Assembly (NCBI GenBank): GCA_037974965.1
Contig: JBBPFI010000006.1
Location: 1,860,001 to 1,924,000, forward strand
Length of the DNA stretch: 64,000 nucleotides
Direction: 5' to 3'
From: Dacryopinax spathularia
Lineage: Eukaryota > Basidiomycota > Dacrymycetes > Dacrymycetales > Dacrymycetaceae
The position numbers were made by a program, and so were the translations under genes. Shown piece after piece: positions 32,941-45,113 of this stretch (positions within the stretch are counted from its first letter, which is position 1; every line of letters starts with the position of its first letter). Under the pieces are notes generated by a model, which had not been told where the DNA came from, did not search any database, and was given only the letters and a program-made list of their open reading frames with translations.

Positions 32941-34204
32941 CTACTCTACGTGGTTTGCTTCAAAAGTCAAATGAAGCGCTTTCCGGAACGCGCTATCAAC
33001 CTCGCCGTTTTCGGCGCTCACCTCGCCCAGGAGTTGGTACATTTCCGAAACGATTCGCTCGATCTTGGTGTCGCGCCCTTCGCTCGGGCAGGCGGACGGA
33101 GGCTGCGCTGAAGGCCCATCGGACGTGCCTGGTGCAGCCGTCGCGGTTGCGTGCCTTATGAGCGAATCTTCGCCCCTTCGACGCTTCGCCGGCGGTGGGG
33201 AGCTATGGGTGACGTCGGTGCGTTTGCGAGAGTCTTCCGGCCGGTTGGAGGGAGGCGAGTCGGGTTGGACAGCCGGGGAGGCGGCGAAGTCCACCCCGTC
33301 GAAGCCATCCTCAACGGGACTGATGCTGCGGCGCCCAGAGTGAGAGGGAAGATGGCGAGCGGGCGCCCGTGGTTCCTTTGGCGGGTAATTGGGGAGTAAA
33401 CGCCGGAACGGGTTCTGGTCGCTGCCCACGAGTTGCGTCATGCAAAAGCCCGCTTGTTGCTCGGGAACCGCGAAGCGAGTCGACGGGTGTTTCTCGGACG
33501 GACCGAGGAGGGTGTCGGAAAAGGCCTTGGCAACGGTCGCCTTTCGGACAACTGTGCACTTGTTCTTGCTGATGCGATCAGTAACGCAGGCGCCGCCCGC
33601 GACAATGACGCAGAGTTCCAAGCTGCGCTTCTTACAAGAGTCACAGCGGCGGTCGAGTCGGTAGATCTAATCTGCGGTCAAATTGCGCAGGGCATGAAAG
33701 CGGAGTACGCACAAAGTACCGCACCGTTTCCTCACCCACGGGGGTGTTCCACGCACCGTAGAAGGAAAAGCAGGAGGATCGGTGCCAATCCCGGATTACC
33801 CGACTGATGTCCCAGACCGGGACGTTGTCCTCCTCCGGACCCACGGGGCAAGGGAGGTGGGGGTTGATGATGGGGCCGAAGGGCGTCCCCGCGGATGGTG
33901 CGAGCTTTATCGCCGGTGGCGGTGGGAAGGGGTCAGAAATCGCAAGGGGCAGGTAGGAATATTCCGGAAGAAAATCGCCCTGGGGAGGTTCGGCGGTTGA
34001 CGGGCTGTGGCGGCCAGCGCCGGGCCAATTTGTCGTGGGTCGCGCGAGACGGACCGCCCCTGCTTCGCGCTCCAGGGTTGTACTGTACGTCCGGGAGGTG
34101 CGCGTTGGTGACGTAGCCGCGAGCGGCGAGCTGCGCGGCCCCGACGGAGCGGGCAACGCCTGGACGCCGGTCAGGACAGAGGAATCAGGGCGGAGCGCCT
34201 TGGT
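32941..34204 (-). CDS. zinc-cluster family protein, copy 1
   Basis: Two exons can be read, 34204-33713 (open at its 5' end, no ATG) and 33666-32941, with a 46-nt intron (GTGCGT donor, TTTGACC branch, TTAG acceptor, phase 0). The first ends ...ETVRYF; the second starts IYRLDRRCDSC. The cysteine cluster is C-x2-C-x7-C-x7-C-x9-C (CDSC...LELC...AC...KC), followed by a Ser/Pro-rich stretch with a basic nuclear-signal-like motif (PPPAKRRRGEDS) and a C-terminal helix. Copies at 12966 and 38817 share the cluster, the intron site and the upstream 'VPVWDISRVIRDW...FSF' segment. A nuclear regulator is likely, targets unknown. An upstream exon with the start codon must exist, perhaps beginning at ATG 34649. 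Confidence 0.7.
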
Positions 34205-34519
34205 TTACCTTGGAAGGATGCGGAGTGGGGCGGATGGGAGAGCCACGTACCATGTTGCCTTCCGAGCGGAGGCCCAGGCGGATGGCTCTACGGGATTTTG
34301 GTTGAACGGCGGGTCGGCGGCGAGGGGTCGAGGGTGGCCGGTCCTGTTGCGCCACGCTGGTTGTTGTAGGGTGATGGAGGCCGGGGCGAGGGAGGAACCC
34401 TGGTCGCGCCTCTTGAAGCGGCACGCCCCGTGTCGTCAGGGGTCTCTTGCATTTGATTCCGCCCTCCCTCTTCTCAGGCTGTCTTCCGATCGCGCGCATG
34501 CGGCGGCCGGTGTTCCGGT

Positions 34520-34540
34520 CCCCCCCCCCCCCCCCCCCCC
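34520..34540. repeat. poly-C tract
   Basis: An uninterrupted run of about 21 C, equivalent to poly-G on the minus strand, upstream of zinc-cluster copy 1. The true length is uncertain. Confidence 0.9.
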
Positions 34541-34851
34541 AGGTTTCCGCGGGCCGATGGCGGAGGCCCTGTGGAATGGCTTCCCCGCGTTCGCCAGAAC
34601 AAGAAGGAAGTGGCCGGCTTCTGTTTCGAGTCACGGGAGAAAACTTCATGGCAAAAATGCGAAGGGCTCTGATGGTCAGGGGTCCCTATGGACGCTACTT
34701 ACCAGTGCTATGGAGGTTTGCTCGAGTAGATGTTGAGAGCCTTACATACATTATTTCAAGGGCTTTCGGACAGACCCAGTCTCACTCCTTCAGAATTGAT
34801 CTTCTTTAGGGCTTGGAGCAAAGTGAATGTGCAATCTCCCGGTGTTTGGGC

Positions 34852-34937
34852 GATGCTATGTACTCTCTGTAAACCGGGACTTGGCTATGGGCGCAAGGAC
34901 CCCTATAGCGGCTACATAGAAGCGGATAGTCATCCGG
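34852..34937 (+). repeat. 86-bp inverted repeat, left arm
   Basis: The sequence from GATGCTATGTACTCTCTG to AGTCATCCGG recurs inverted at 40750-40835 with about 11 mismatches in 86 positions (about 87% identity by hand count). Similarity stops abruptly at both ends. The arms enclose about 5.8 kb. Confidence 0.8.
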
Positions 34938-37900
34938 TATTTTTGCCATTTGAACATAGCGTGCCGTAGACAGGAATAGCGCCTTGTCGCCATAGCCCCG
35001 TTTGGGAGCATGTTCATCGACATCTTTTCTGATCAGTGAGAATGCATGACCATTGGTTACAGGTTGTCCTGTCCTTCTGTTCCTTTTGTCAAGTGATGTG
35101 TAGTTTTCTCTATTGTTTTCTAAACACCCATTCGCATGTTGTGCTTTCCAATCTCCTGTCTCCTATCTCCTGCGACCCCAGTTCTGTTCCCAATTTCCGA
35201 GTGGTTTACCTCTTGTCCTTGTCCAATCACTATCTGCTTCTGGAGGCACAAAGCTCATAAATCTTTACATGACCTTCAGATACCAAATACTACTTCCTTC
35301 AACGAGTTTTGCTTGTTGGGGGCCAGGTATGTGCTCTCTCTTGTATTATACATATTTTGAGCAACTTGACACCTATATGATTTTGCCACTTCTATGCATT
35401 CTGAATTCTTGCTTTCTCTTCCCCATTCCTGTTTACCAAGTTTGTTCCTGCTCATGGTGGCCCATGATCCTGTTCACTGGCATGATTTGATGCTCCTTGT
35501 TCTTTGTTTGTTCTCCCCTACGGCCCATCTCTTGTCTCCGGTTGAGTCCTCCAGTTTCTGGTTAAGGATCCAACGAGAACTGATTGGTTCTGAGCTGCTT
35601 ATTGGAGTTTCTCTCCTTTCTGGTTGCTGCATCAATCAGGAGGGTGGGTAACACATTGTTAGAGTGGAGCCGCGGTCGAAAGTTCCGGTTTTGGAGACAA
35701 AAAGCAGTAAAAAATACCTCTTCCCTTCGTAGGAGCTGGTATATAAGTGTGCAGCTGTAGTAGATACATGTTATCACTTCTGTTCGCCCTTATGATATCC
35801 CTTTATAAGTTTGGCTCCTTCTCCTCATTCTACACTCCTGTCTACTTGGGAAACATACAAGACACCACGAAAAAGCCATATTGACGTACCCTGGTGATGG
35901 TCTGGATCTAACCTAGTAGTGTATATTCAGCTCCTTCTTTGTGCGCTGGACCATGTCGGTGGGAAAGAGGGATCTTGTGACGCTGCATGGGAGTCATGAT
36001 CTCTACCGTACTGTTTTGATCACTTTTTGAAGGCATTGCTGTGGGGTTGCATCCCATCATGATTTCTTTTGAAGTCCTTCTCAGCGGAGGTGTGTCACCC
36101 ACTTGTGTGATAGAAGTAGTATAGCCAACCAAGATACGCTTTGCCCATCATCTTCATCAGTATCTTTGAAAGTCCTGAGCATGTACATAAGAACCCAGAC
36201 ATACAGCACTTTCACTCCAGCTTCTGCTGCAGGAAGCCATGAAGCTCTCAATAGATCAGCGGGCCTACATCAACATCCTCGCTCTGAATTGGTCTCTTTC
36301 ATTTCACTGCCAACTTTCAAGATTTCACTCTTTCTTACCGTTCTTGGATTTTTGGCAAGGGAGCTCCAACACCCATGACTGGCTGCCAAGAACGATCAAC
36401 GTCAACAAGTTTTGTTGCATTATAAGACAAGCAGGTGGATTCTACTGGGAGCCAAATGAAGGAGTGCAAGACCTGCAATCTCTTGCATTAGTGGGCCCCA
36501 GCTGCAGTAGCCCGTCTCTCTTGCTGCTCTGTGTGACTGGGCTTGTTTGGCAGACAGTGCAATGGTGTCATTCAAGCATGGTCAGCATGACACCAGAATC
36601 AGACAGTAATCCCCATTCTTCCCTCTGGCACATGATCCTACTAGAGACGGGTGCTTGACACAGGGCAAGAAGAGCAGGATCCGTGTTCCGGCCCCCATGG
36701 GACAAGCAGCCCAGGGGCACTCTTTCCGCGGGGAGGTGGTGAGATTTGGGGTGTATTGAGTTGCCTGTAACAATGGGCTGACCATATTTGTTGTGCATTG
36801 ATTTGCCGGTAACCATAGTGACCCACCCAATGCACAAGCTTATATTCCCAAGCTGCGCAGGTATCACATGCACCAGAGTGGGGTATGTTTTCAGACGGAT
36901 AAAGTACTGTTAGAAGTTGCAGTTTATTGGGGTGATACAGTCGCTGGAGAGTACGCGCTGTCAAGGGTCGGATTGGCATTACGGGTACCCCAGCGATATC
37001 TGTTGTCCCATATGGAGAAGGAGGGAACATGTCGATTGAAGCGGTGGATGCATGCTCTCCAGCCTGCGCTAGGGACGGTTCTCCATCCCGACCGCACCGG
37101 AAGTCTGCCAGGATGGACACCCGGACTGTTGTGTCGAAAGTTCTGGAATAATGCAGAGCCCGGCTGAAGCAGTTCTGTGCTTGTATTCTGGAAGGCATGG
37201 CAAAGCAGCCACACATCTTCGAGTTGCTCATCTATCCCTTGGCAGGTTGGTGCATGTCCCGTGCTACCTGTGCCCCCACATGATTGTTGGCATCACTCAA
37301 TGCACCTTATCGCGCACACATAGGTAAGCTGGAGACGTCTGAAAGGGACCGCTTCAGAACTGGTGCAGCCCCAGTCCGGGATCGGTTCCTCGGAAAAAGC
37401 GCGAACTGTGGCAGAACTTCAAATCGCTGAAGTGGGCTGAAAGTATCCCCAGAGGCCGGGTTCTTTCTTGCTTGAGGCATGCGCCGTTGAAACTAGGTAG
37501 CCGTGTGCTTTTCCGCTGTGCTGGCTTGAAGAGTATCCAGCCGAAAGTTACCTGATGTGGGTCTGGAGGCTGCCAAAGAGCTGGTGGTTCGAGGGCCAGG
37601 TCCCATCAACCTGGCCTGGAAGGGTGGCACATGTATGGGCTGTGGTGTGACTGGTATCCCTCTTTCCTGGGTAATGGTGGGTTGGGAGGCGGGATGGGGG
37701 GCACACGTGTATTTTGTGTCATCACCGGCCATAGACCCTGCTAAAAGGTCTACCAAAAGGTTTTCTGCTTGTTGACACACCCCCAGGGACAGCACTGACA
37801 AGTGGTTTCCCTTGCCTTCTCGCCAAGGTGATGGGGGTCTTGTTGTTGCCCTCCCATTGGAATCTGGCGAGTTTTGGTGCAAAGCCACCGTCCTCACGTG

Positions 37901-38816
37901 GTTTCACTCCGATTCTTATGCCGCACCCACGGTCGGTTTGGGCGGGTCCAAGCGGGTTGCTGCCATGGTCGTAAGAGTGCACGTGATTTTCGCTTTGCGA
38001 CCTTGGCCAGAATCCTCCTCCCTCCACCTGCCAGGGCTCTCTTGGTGTCAATAGTATACAGTGTAGCTTACGTTCCACGCCGGTGTGTTCCGATACCAAA
38101 AGGGGCTGTCACCTACCATGCCCGCAGGGAGGGACGTTCTGTCCAGAATGCCGTCCGGCAATGAATGACCGAAAATGCACTTCGGCGCCGGGCAAATGCA
38201 CCGCATTGTTGGCCGTGGTCACTCCATCCACAGCTGTGTATCAAGTGCGCTCACCTTGGTAAACAATGTATTATTTGTTGGCTTCCGTTAATGATTCCTG
38301 GGAATGTAATGAATGCATTTTCCCGGTGACACAAAGCGAGGGAGCGGAATACACTGGCTCAGCAAGTATATCGCCCGTACCTGCGAGTCTCATGCACCAG
38401 GACAGTGTTCTGGCCAAAAGATTGATGAAACGTTTCCATGTGGGAGCAAGTGACACCGCGCATGCGAGATGAAGGGATGGACGACGTGCAATCGCGGGGT
38501 GCGGTCGGGCCTTCCAACTGAAAAGTCCGTCCGTGAGGGCATTCTGGAACGTAGCCCATACGTACTGAAACGCGTCCGGTACCATCGGCTCAGCATCGGG
38601 ACGTTTGGGGCAGGCATGCGCTCCAGCGAAGTGCCCCTGGAGAAGCTTCCGGATTTGTACTGTCCGTTATCATTGTCGCCTGAAACTACCACAGAACACA
38701 GGTAAGAGGCGCTCACTACGGCTCATCAACCAGCCCACTGCGGATGGTCGCGGATGTAAATCAAATGAGATGCAGGAGCACAACACTATGAAGCACAAGA
38801 GATATGTCATTACAAC

Positions 38817-40289
38817 TTAGAAGCATCCCGGGAAGTGCTCGTTGATCGCGGCAATTGCTGCCGCGTAAAGAGCCGCTTGGGGGGTTGTGGGCGCGGGGTT
38901 TCGATTGGCTGGCTTCAGCCTTGCCTGGCGGTGTGCTGCCATGGACGCGTGCATCGAGCCTTCCCTTGATCCGGGAGGGGAAGGCAGCGATTCGGTCCCT
39001 GAAGCTTGTGGACCGGTTATTCTGGCGCGTTTGGCCGGGCGTTGGGGCGTGCGGCTGTCCCTCGCCCGCTTTGCACCCTTTCGAGGGCCGCCGGGCGGTA
39101 TCACATGAGCATCTTGCGGGAGATCACCATGCGGCAGTGCCGATGACGACCCGGCCGAGCTGGATTTGAGCGGACCAGATTGAGACCCAACCTGTTTCGA
39201 TGTATCGCGACGGTCGGGCAGGCGTGTGCGCCCGGCGTCAGACCCGAGTTTGGAAAGTTCCGCGGGACGGCCGGGGGACTCGAGGTCCTTGAAAGGGTTG
39301 TCGGGTTTCCCCAGCGTCTGGCTCAGGCGAAATCCGGCTCTCGACTCCACCTCTGCGAACCGATGGGATATGTCGTCTCCCATTCCCAGCCCCTTTGGCG
39401 CTGGGCCCACACGAGCCACTGTGGTGGGCCTCACGGCGCTGCAACGCGCCTTCGTCGAAAGGACCCGGTCTGCGACGCAGACGCCCCCGTCAACGACGAC
39501 GCAAAGCTCCAGTTTATGCTTGGTACATGTGTCGCAGCGCCGCCCACCTCGGGAAATCTGTGCTATGGTCAGGGTGACGTAGGCTGGGACAGAAGCCGCA
39601 CGCACAAAATACCGGACGACGTCAAGGACGGATATTGAGCCGTAGCCAGAGCGCCATGGAGCGCGGAAAGAAAACAGATCGCAGGTGTTCCATTCTCGGA
39701 CCACGCGAGGCAGGTCCCAGCATGGGACGTCGTCCTTCTCGGCTGATGTGATAGGAAGGTTCTCAGGGCTCCCACTGGTGAAGCGCCGCGCGCGGTCGGG
39801 AACACTGAAGACCGGGGATCCAGGGGGAAGGTCGGTGTGCGTCCCCGGAGACTCGGAATTGTTGGGAAGGTTGGCGATGCTGGCTTCCGCCCTGTTACTG
39901 CGGCCGGTCGATACGGTGTCGGCCGGGGGGGAATCGGGTGGTGCTGTCTCCGAAGCGCCGGCATCGGCGGAAGACAGAGTTGGATTGGTCGTCACACTCA
40001 GTGGCCCCTCTGCGTGTCTAGGAAGCTGGGGTTGAGGTTAGCCGCGGGGAAGGAAAGAGGCCGCAAGCCGGTCGAGGTCACCTGAGTTGGGCGGCTTGCG
40101 GCGCTGTGCGCACTTCCTCCCTCTGGCCGGTCTAGGTCCCGCGTCATTCTTGTCGGACTTGTTGATAGATATGACGAGCGCTTGGTGAGGAGCTCGAAGT
40201 ATCCCGAGCGTTGTGGGGGCAAGTCGGTCAGAAACGGCGGTGGTGCAACCTCTCGCCGGCCGTGAAGCAGAGGACCGGCGCTGGAACAT
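38817..40289 (-). CDS. zinc-cluster family protein, copy 2
   Basis: Three exons, 40289-40082 (ATG), 40009-39606 and 39557-38817, total 1353 nt, 450 residues. Intron 1 has GTGACC, a GGCTAACCTC branch and CAG; intron 2 (48 nt) has GTGCGT, CCTGACC and CAG. Intron 2 is a multiple of three and open, so it can be misread as coding; copies 1 and 3 show it is an intron (RYF, then ISRGGRRCDTC). The cluster is C-x2-C-x7-C-x7-C-x11-C. Upstream is the shared segment DVPCWDLPRVVREW...FSF; downstream is a Ser/Pro-rich, basic stretch (KRARDSRTPQRPAKRAR) resembling a bipartite nuclear signal. This is the best-resolved full-length member. It is probably nuclear; DNA binding is inferred from fungal zinc clusters. 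Confidence 0.75.
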
Positions 40290-40435
40290 CGAGCACCCCT
40301 GTTTTTTGATTTGATTGATCCCGTGGGGGGGCAGAGAACTGCGTCGGCCGCGTGGCGCTTACGGCCGGCGGAAGCAGTTCGGATGGAAGACCAACATAGC
40401 CACTCCTGAGTGGGAGCAGGGACTAATGCGCCTCA

Positions 40436-40506
40436 GTTAGGGTTAGGGGCGAGCAAAGCGAGCGGTAGGGGTTAGGGTTAGGGTTAGGGTTAGGTGTTAG
40501 GGTTAG
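40436..40506 (+). repeat. interstitial telomeric repeat (TTAGGG)
   Basis: Several TTAGGG units on the plus strand, interrupted near the start by GGCGAGCAAAGCGAGCGG. The flank word resembles GTGAGCGGAGCGAACGCG at 12.25 kb. The repeat is degenerate at its right end (TTAGGTGTTAGGG). Confidence 0.9.
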
Positions 40507-40749
40507 TTATTATCTTAGCCCTCTTCTCGCAAGCTTTCATTCCACGAAACTTGATCTTTCCTGGCTTGATGGTTTTCGCTCGAGTCGTGGTATGTGCTAG
40601 TTCGGCTGCGATGTTTGCTCTTGGAGGCAGAAGCCCCATTCAAGCAACCATCCTCGTGCACCGATCAATTGCTTTACTGCTCCGGGTGGACAAGGCCCTT
40701 GCACCCCACAATGAGGCACAGCAGGGTACAGGGTGACATCGCAAGCTTG

Positions 40750-40835
40750 CCGGATGACTATCCGCGTCTATGTAGGTGCTATAGGGATCCTTCCAGCCAT
40801 AGTCAAGTCCCCGTTTACAGAGACTACATAGCATT
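40750..40835 (-). repeat. 86-bp inverted repeat, right arm
   Basis: Reverse complement of 34852-34937 at about 87% identity by hand count. It lies about 240 bases beyond the telomeric repeat tract. Confidence 0.8.
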
Positions 40836-42175
40836 CCCCGGCTCTTAAGAAAATTGCCTCTGATATTGCTACCAATGTTTATCAAAGATCATTTCGACAC
40901 GAAACATGCTTACCCTGCCCCAAAACCGTCAAAACCATGTATTTGTGCTTCTCAAAGCAGTCTTCAGCAAACCTGGGTAGCAAGCATAGCGCTGATAGGG
41001 ACCCCTGACTATCAGGGCACTTGGGATTTTTGTGATGGAGATGCGGCGTTTGAAGGGGTTGCATTAGGTCTTCCCTATGGCGACGACGACTTGCCCCCCT
41101 GATGAGCCTCTACTGGAAGCACCCGGGTGATGCGGCGGTAGGTCTTGGGAGGATGGGCCGCTGTGCGACACGCGGTATTCGTGGGATCTCAGGCTGAAAG
41201 AGCATGTCCTGAAACAGTTTCCAAACCCAGGTGCACGGTCCGGACTGGGCTGAGAAGGCTGGTGTATGATGCGCTTGGGCTCCCTGATGAGGTAAGGCCT
41301 TTCTGCGTGAGCACTGCTGGGAAACTCGGCCGCCGCAGCCGTATCATGCTGTAGCCTAGCAGGCGTTCCCCAGCGGAATGGCGGAATGACGGCGGTCGCC
41401 TTCTATCCTAGCAATACCCTGCTCCGAGAGAGGCTCGTGCCACCGCTGACGAATGGGAAGGGGAAGGGAGATGATTAAAGCAGAATGTAGCGGGGCCGGA
41501 GCTAGGCTTGGAGGTGGCGGCCGCCCCGGTTTAGGAGAGGGGAAGCACTCACGAGATGGTGGGACAAATGCATCGGCCGCTTCTGTGCCACCTAATTTCG
41601 GGTATAAGGGGGGGACAAAAACGGAACAGAAAAAGCAACGGAAAAGAGTCCGCCCTACTCTTGAAAGGGTGGGAGGACGTGGGAATGAGCGCTGATGCAC
41701 CCCGTTCTCGCCAGTGGCAGTGTCACCAGCTTTGTGGGACTGCCCTTGTCGTCGCTGTGTTGTCGGGCCAACCGAAGGGAGGAACCTGCTCCTCCGCACA
41801 CCATGCCATGCTTGGAAGGTTGCCGATTGGAATGGCCTGAGATGCCTCACACTTGAGGCTTGCGAATATGGACACGCTGACCGCACCTCCAACGCGCTAG
41901 GGAGATGAATAATTTACGACTCGGATTCCAGAGTTCTTTATGCCTGTACCACAGATGAAGAGGATTGATCAGGTCGAAATATACGCTGCGGAATTAGGAC
42001 GGAGGTCTCCGTTCACTGTGATGGAGGCCAGGGCCCTGAAACCGCCCATGATCATGTCACGCCGCCGACTGAGTCAGCAGCACCTCAAAGAGTTCTGGCA
42101 CAGCCTCTGGTAGGGGTTGCGTTCCGGCCGGACTGGTTGCTGGGAGGGGCGCGCCTCCTTCAGCAAACATCGCGG

Positions 42176-44528
42176 ATGGACAGGTATAACGGAGCGGAGC
42201 ATGGCCCCGTCACCGTTTCGTACCGCGACGAAAGGCATCATCCATGGAGAGAACTGGTCGACATGGCACTGAGTGCGCGCCTGGTGCCGGTGCTGGTGAG
42301 GGGCGTGGATGCCGCTGCGGCATGGGCGCGGATGCCGCCATTGACCTTGGAGCCATCGGATGCCCGTCTGATACACCCCGGCGACCTCGCGCAGCCGGAG
42401 CCAGTCGTTGAGAGCTGGCCGCCAGGGGAGCTTCGGAGCTGGCTCATGAACGACATGGCGGAAGCTTTGGATGAGCTGAGGCCGAGGAGTTTGAATGACT
42501 TTAGTAGATACAGCCGAGTACGTGCCGCTCGCCGCGGGATGAGGCCCCGGCCCACTGAGCTAACCTCCCCACCCGAATGCAGAACGACTTTCTCAGCTTG
42601 GTGGATTATGCTTCCTACGAATGGACCCTGCCGTGAGTGTAACTGAGCGGAGAGACCGGGGAGTACTGATGCGGTTTAGTGGGGCCGAGCCGATGGCGGC
42701 GGAGCGGACTGTACGTGAGCCCCGGCGGACTGTGGGTCCCGTGCATGGCTGACCGGGGCAACAGAGTCTCCTTCTGAGGGGTGAGCCGAATGTACGGGTG
42801 GAGTGGAAGGTCGTTATGCCATCGGACGCTCTAGTGCTGGAGCGCAAGTGGGTAGGCGCTGGTGGCGTAGGCGGCTCCTTGGAAGACGAGCTTGGCCCCC
42901 CGGTTGTGGTACACCGTTTGGTACAGCATCCGGGCGACCTCGTCCGTCTTCCTCCCATGTGCTACTACCAGGTAGAATGCCTTGTGGATCGCCGCGGTAC
43001 AGGTTCGCTGACGGCTGTTAGCGTCGCGTGTTGGGCGGTCCGGCGACCTCCCTTGAGTGGCTCTCGCTCACAAGGGCTAGCTTGGAGCTTGCGGTGGCAT
43101 ACGATGGCCTTGTCCATCGGCAGTGAGTTGTTTCGTCCCTTCCATCCTGCTGCGCTCTTGACCGCTGTGCAACAGTGCGTGCATCCCGGATCCTTTCGGG
43201 CTGCCGCAGATCTTGGAGGCATCTGTGATGGAGATGAACAAGGCGCTGTCCGGATGGCTGTCGGGAACAAACACTCTCGGACGGGACCCGTTGATCCTCC
43301 GCTATCTGAAACGCGATCTTCTACGCCAGCTCGAGGGCCTTCTGCACCACATCGTGCTGGAGGATGGCCCGGAGGACGACGAGGTCGCTGCAGATGCTGC
43401 GGAGCATGTGGGCCTGCCCTGTCACGCGTGTGGGGGGGCCATTCTGCGCACCAGCTTTGTGTGTAGGGGCGGTGGGGAAAGCAACGTGCACGCTCATGCG
43501 GTGCGCCTATGCAACGTGTGCTTCTGCTTGGGACGCTCTTGTGACTGCGGCCGGTACATGCAACCTGCGGTGTGGCGACGGAGGAGCGAGCTCTTGGACG
43601 TGTACAATTTCGGCGTGACTCTCCTTAGGGAGGCCGATGTTCCCGAGGGCCCGCTTCCCCCCGTCGTGCCCGACCCAACCGAGTACGTCGGTGCCGGACC
43701 ACATCCCTTGCAGCGGGCCCGCTATCCCCCGGCGCGGCATGCTGCGCTGCTGCTGCTGGGCATGCTCCATGCCCGTTCCCAGGTAAAGGGCAGTGCCGGT
43801 GTATAGGACGAGGTGCTGACTGCTCGCTGTAGGCGCTTGCAACCGGAAACGTGGACGCGCCTGTGGCCCCGCGAATGCCTTCAATGCAGGAGAAGCGCTC
43901 AGAAGATCGACGGCCCCCCAAGAGTGCGACGGTGTTGGATGGACCGCTGGATGGGACAGGCCTGCGTCTCACCCCTGCAGCCTTGAGGGAGAAGCACCTC
44001 CACCCTGCGTATGGGCTCTGCATGGGCGAGCGGATGGCGAAGTTCTCGGTGGAAGGGTTTTGGCGTTCGTTCCGGGACTATGAAAGCGTGGCCGACCGTG
44101 TGGTCACTTTGTATCCATCGTCGGTGGCCTCGCCGGACGATGAGGCAATCGCCCCGTTCGCACAGGCTCAGTTGGCCTGGGAAATGTCCGGAGTACTGGG
44201 AGGGAGCGTGGGTCGAGGTTGCCAAGCGGGCGTGTACGATGATGTGGTGGTACGCCCGACCGGGACTCCACGCGGGGCGCGAGGGGTGAGGAGAAGACCC
44301 GCTGCATGGAGGCTGCCTGACGTGTGCCCCCCCCCCCTCCAGGGTGCCTTGGAGGAGCATGCTCGGTCTGTCTCGGCTTCGAGGACGACCGGAGGAACCG
44401 TCGGCGGTGATGATGGAGGCACCCGCGACCCAGCCTCGGGATTGCGCGCGCGTCCTTTGTTCACGCCCGCCATCTTTGCGACGCCCGAGGCCGCTGCGCG
44501 GTTTTGGGTGGCATCAATTACGGAATGA
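42176..44528 (+). CDS. JmjC-like / cysteine-rich family protein, copy B
   Basis: Eight exons: 42176-42517, 42583-42632 (50 nt), 42680-42710 (31 nt), 42765-42971, 43022-43122, 43176-43782, 43833-44285 and 44343-44528; total 1977 nt, 658 residues. Donors are GTACGT/GTGAGT-like; most introns show CTGA-type branches. The N-terminus has the 'VPVLVRG' strand of JmjC proteins. Exon 4 carries the second half of a JmjC-like cupin (VEWKVVM ... QHPGDLVRLPPMCYYQ), but at the expected HxD site it has GEPN, so metal binding looks lost. The cysteine module follows at about 326-370 (CHACGG...F.C...LCNVCF...C.CG). Near residue 502 is the KHLHPA motif, without the CxxC partner seen in other copies. Confidence 0.75.
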
Positions 44529-45113
44529 GGCGCGAAGGACAGACCGCCTGGTGCAAGGCAGCAGCGGCGGCCCGTTTTGCGCATCACGCCTTGTAAACGG
44601 CCAGCGGAGCACCTGGGCGAAGGAAAGTGCATCCATGCCCTAGATGACAACCTGTGTTAATGAGCAGCGTTCTGGAGCATGGATCCGTCCGGGTTGGCCT
44701 GTTTGTGTGTAGAACACGCCGCGGTGAGAAAGTGGTGAGCTCGGAACCGGATCATTGGGTGCCCGCCGGCCTGAGAGCCCATTCGGCAACAACGTAGCGT
44801 TATGTCCTAAACAGGGATCATATTCAGGGTCGCGCGAGTACGAAGACAAACCGAGGAGGTAAAGTGCCTGCTGCACTGTTCGGCAAACACATAACTGCCT
44901 AGAAAATGTGGATAATCTTTTATTTCCTGCGCGTCCGACCTTACATCGAGGCAGAAAGGAGCTCAACACCAGATGCACCGGGTAATCAGCACCAAGCCGT
45001 TCGCAACCGTTGGTGTCCAACTTAAGTGGGAGTCATAAGCTGATTTGCTTTATCAATGAAGCCTTCCTTGATATACAAGTAACGGTACGCGCTATAATTG
45101 GGGTGAGCCACAG
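44529..45113. other. intergenic stretch, convergent gene ends
   Basis: About 585 bases between copy B and the 3' end of the minus-strand gene at 45114. No feature recognised. Confidence 0.5.

Larger units (their letters stand above)
34205..38816. other. lower-GC, gene-poor stretch
   Basis: About 4.6 kb whose central part (roughly 34.8-38.7 kb) is clearly less GC-rich than the rest of the window, with more runs of A and T. Frames of 70-200 codons occur on both strands but none has a recognisable domain, splice partner or paralogue. It contains one arm of the 86-bp inverted repeat (34852-34937) and a poly-C tract at 34520. It may be old, decayed insertion sequence; nothing in it was identified. 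Confidence 0.45.
40290..42175. other. intergenic stretch with telomeric repeat and inverted-repeat arm
   Basis: About 1.9 kb. It holds the TTAGGG tract (40436-40506) and the right arm of the 86-bp inverted repeat (40750-40835). A short plus frame at about 41956-42115 could be an upstream exon of copy B but has no support. Confidence 0.5.

Noticed and set aside
34852-34937. The 86-bp inverted-repeat arm as a coding exon
   Set aside because: The two arms encode similar peptides but about half of the nucleotide differences change the amino acid, so conservation at protein level is not supported.
36239-36658. Plus frame of 139 codons in the lower-GC block
   Set aside because: No recognisable domain, start context or splice partner; considered as a possible transposon fragment but no family could be named.
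41356-41892. Minus-strand frame of 178 codons
   Set aside because: Pro/Arg/Ser-rich without motif; resembles other chance frames of this GC-rich region.
41956-42115. Short plus frame just upstream of copy B (RSPFTVMEARALKPP)
   Set aside because: Could be an upstream exon, but the other copies start without such an exon and no in-frame join was found.
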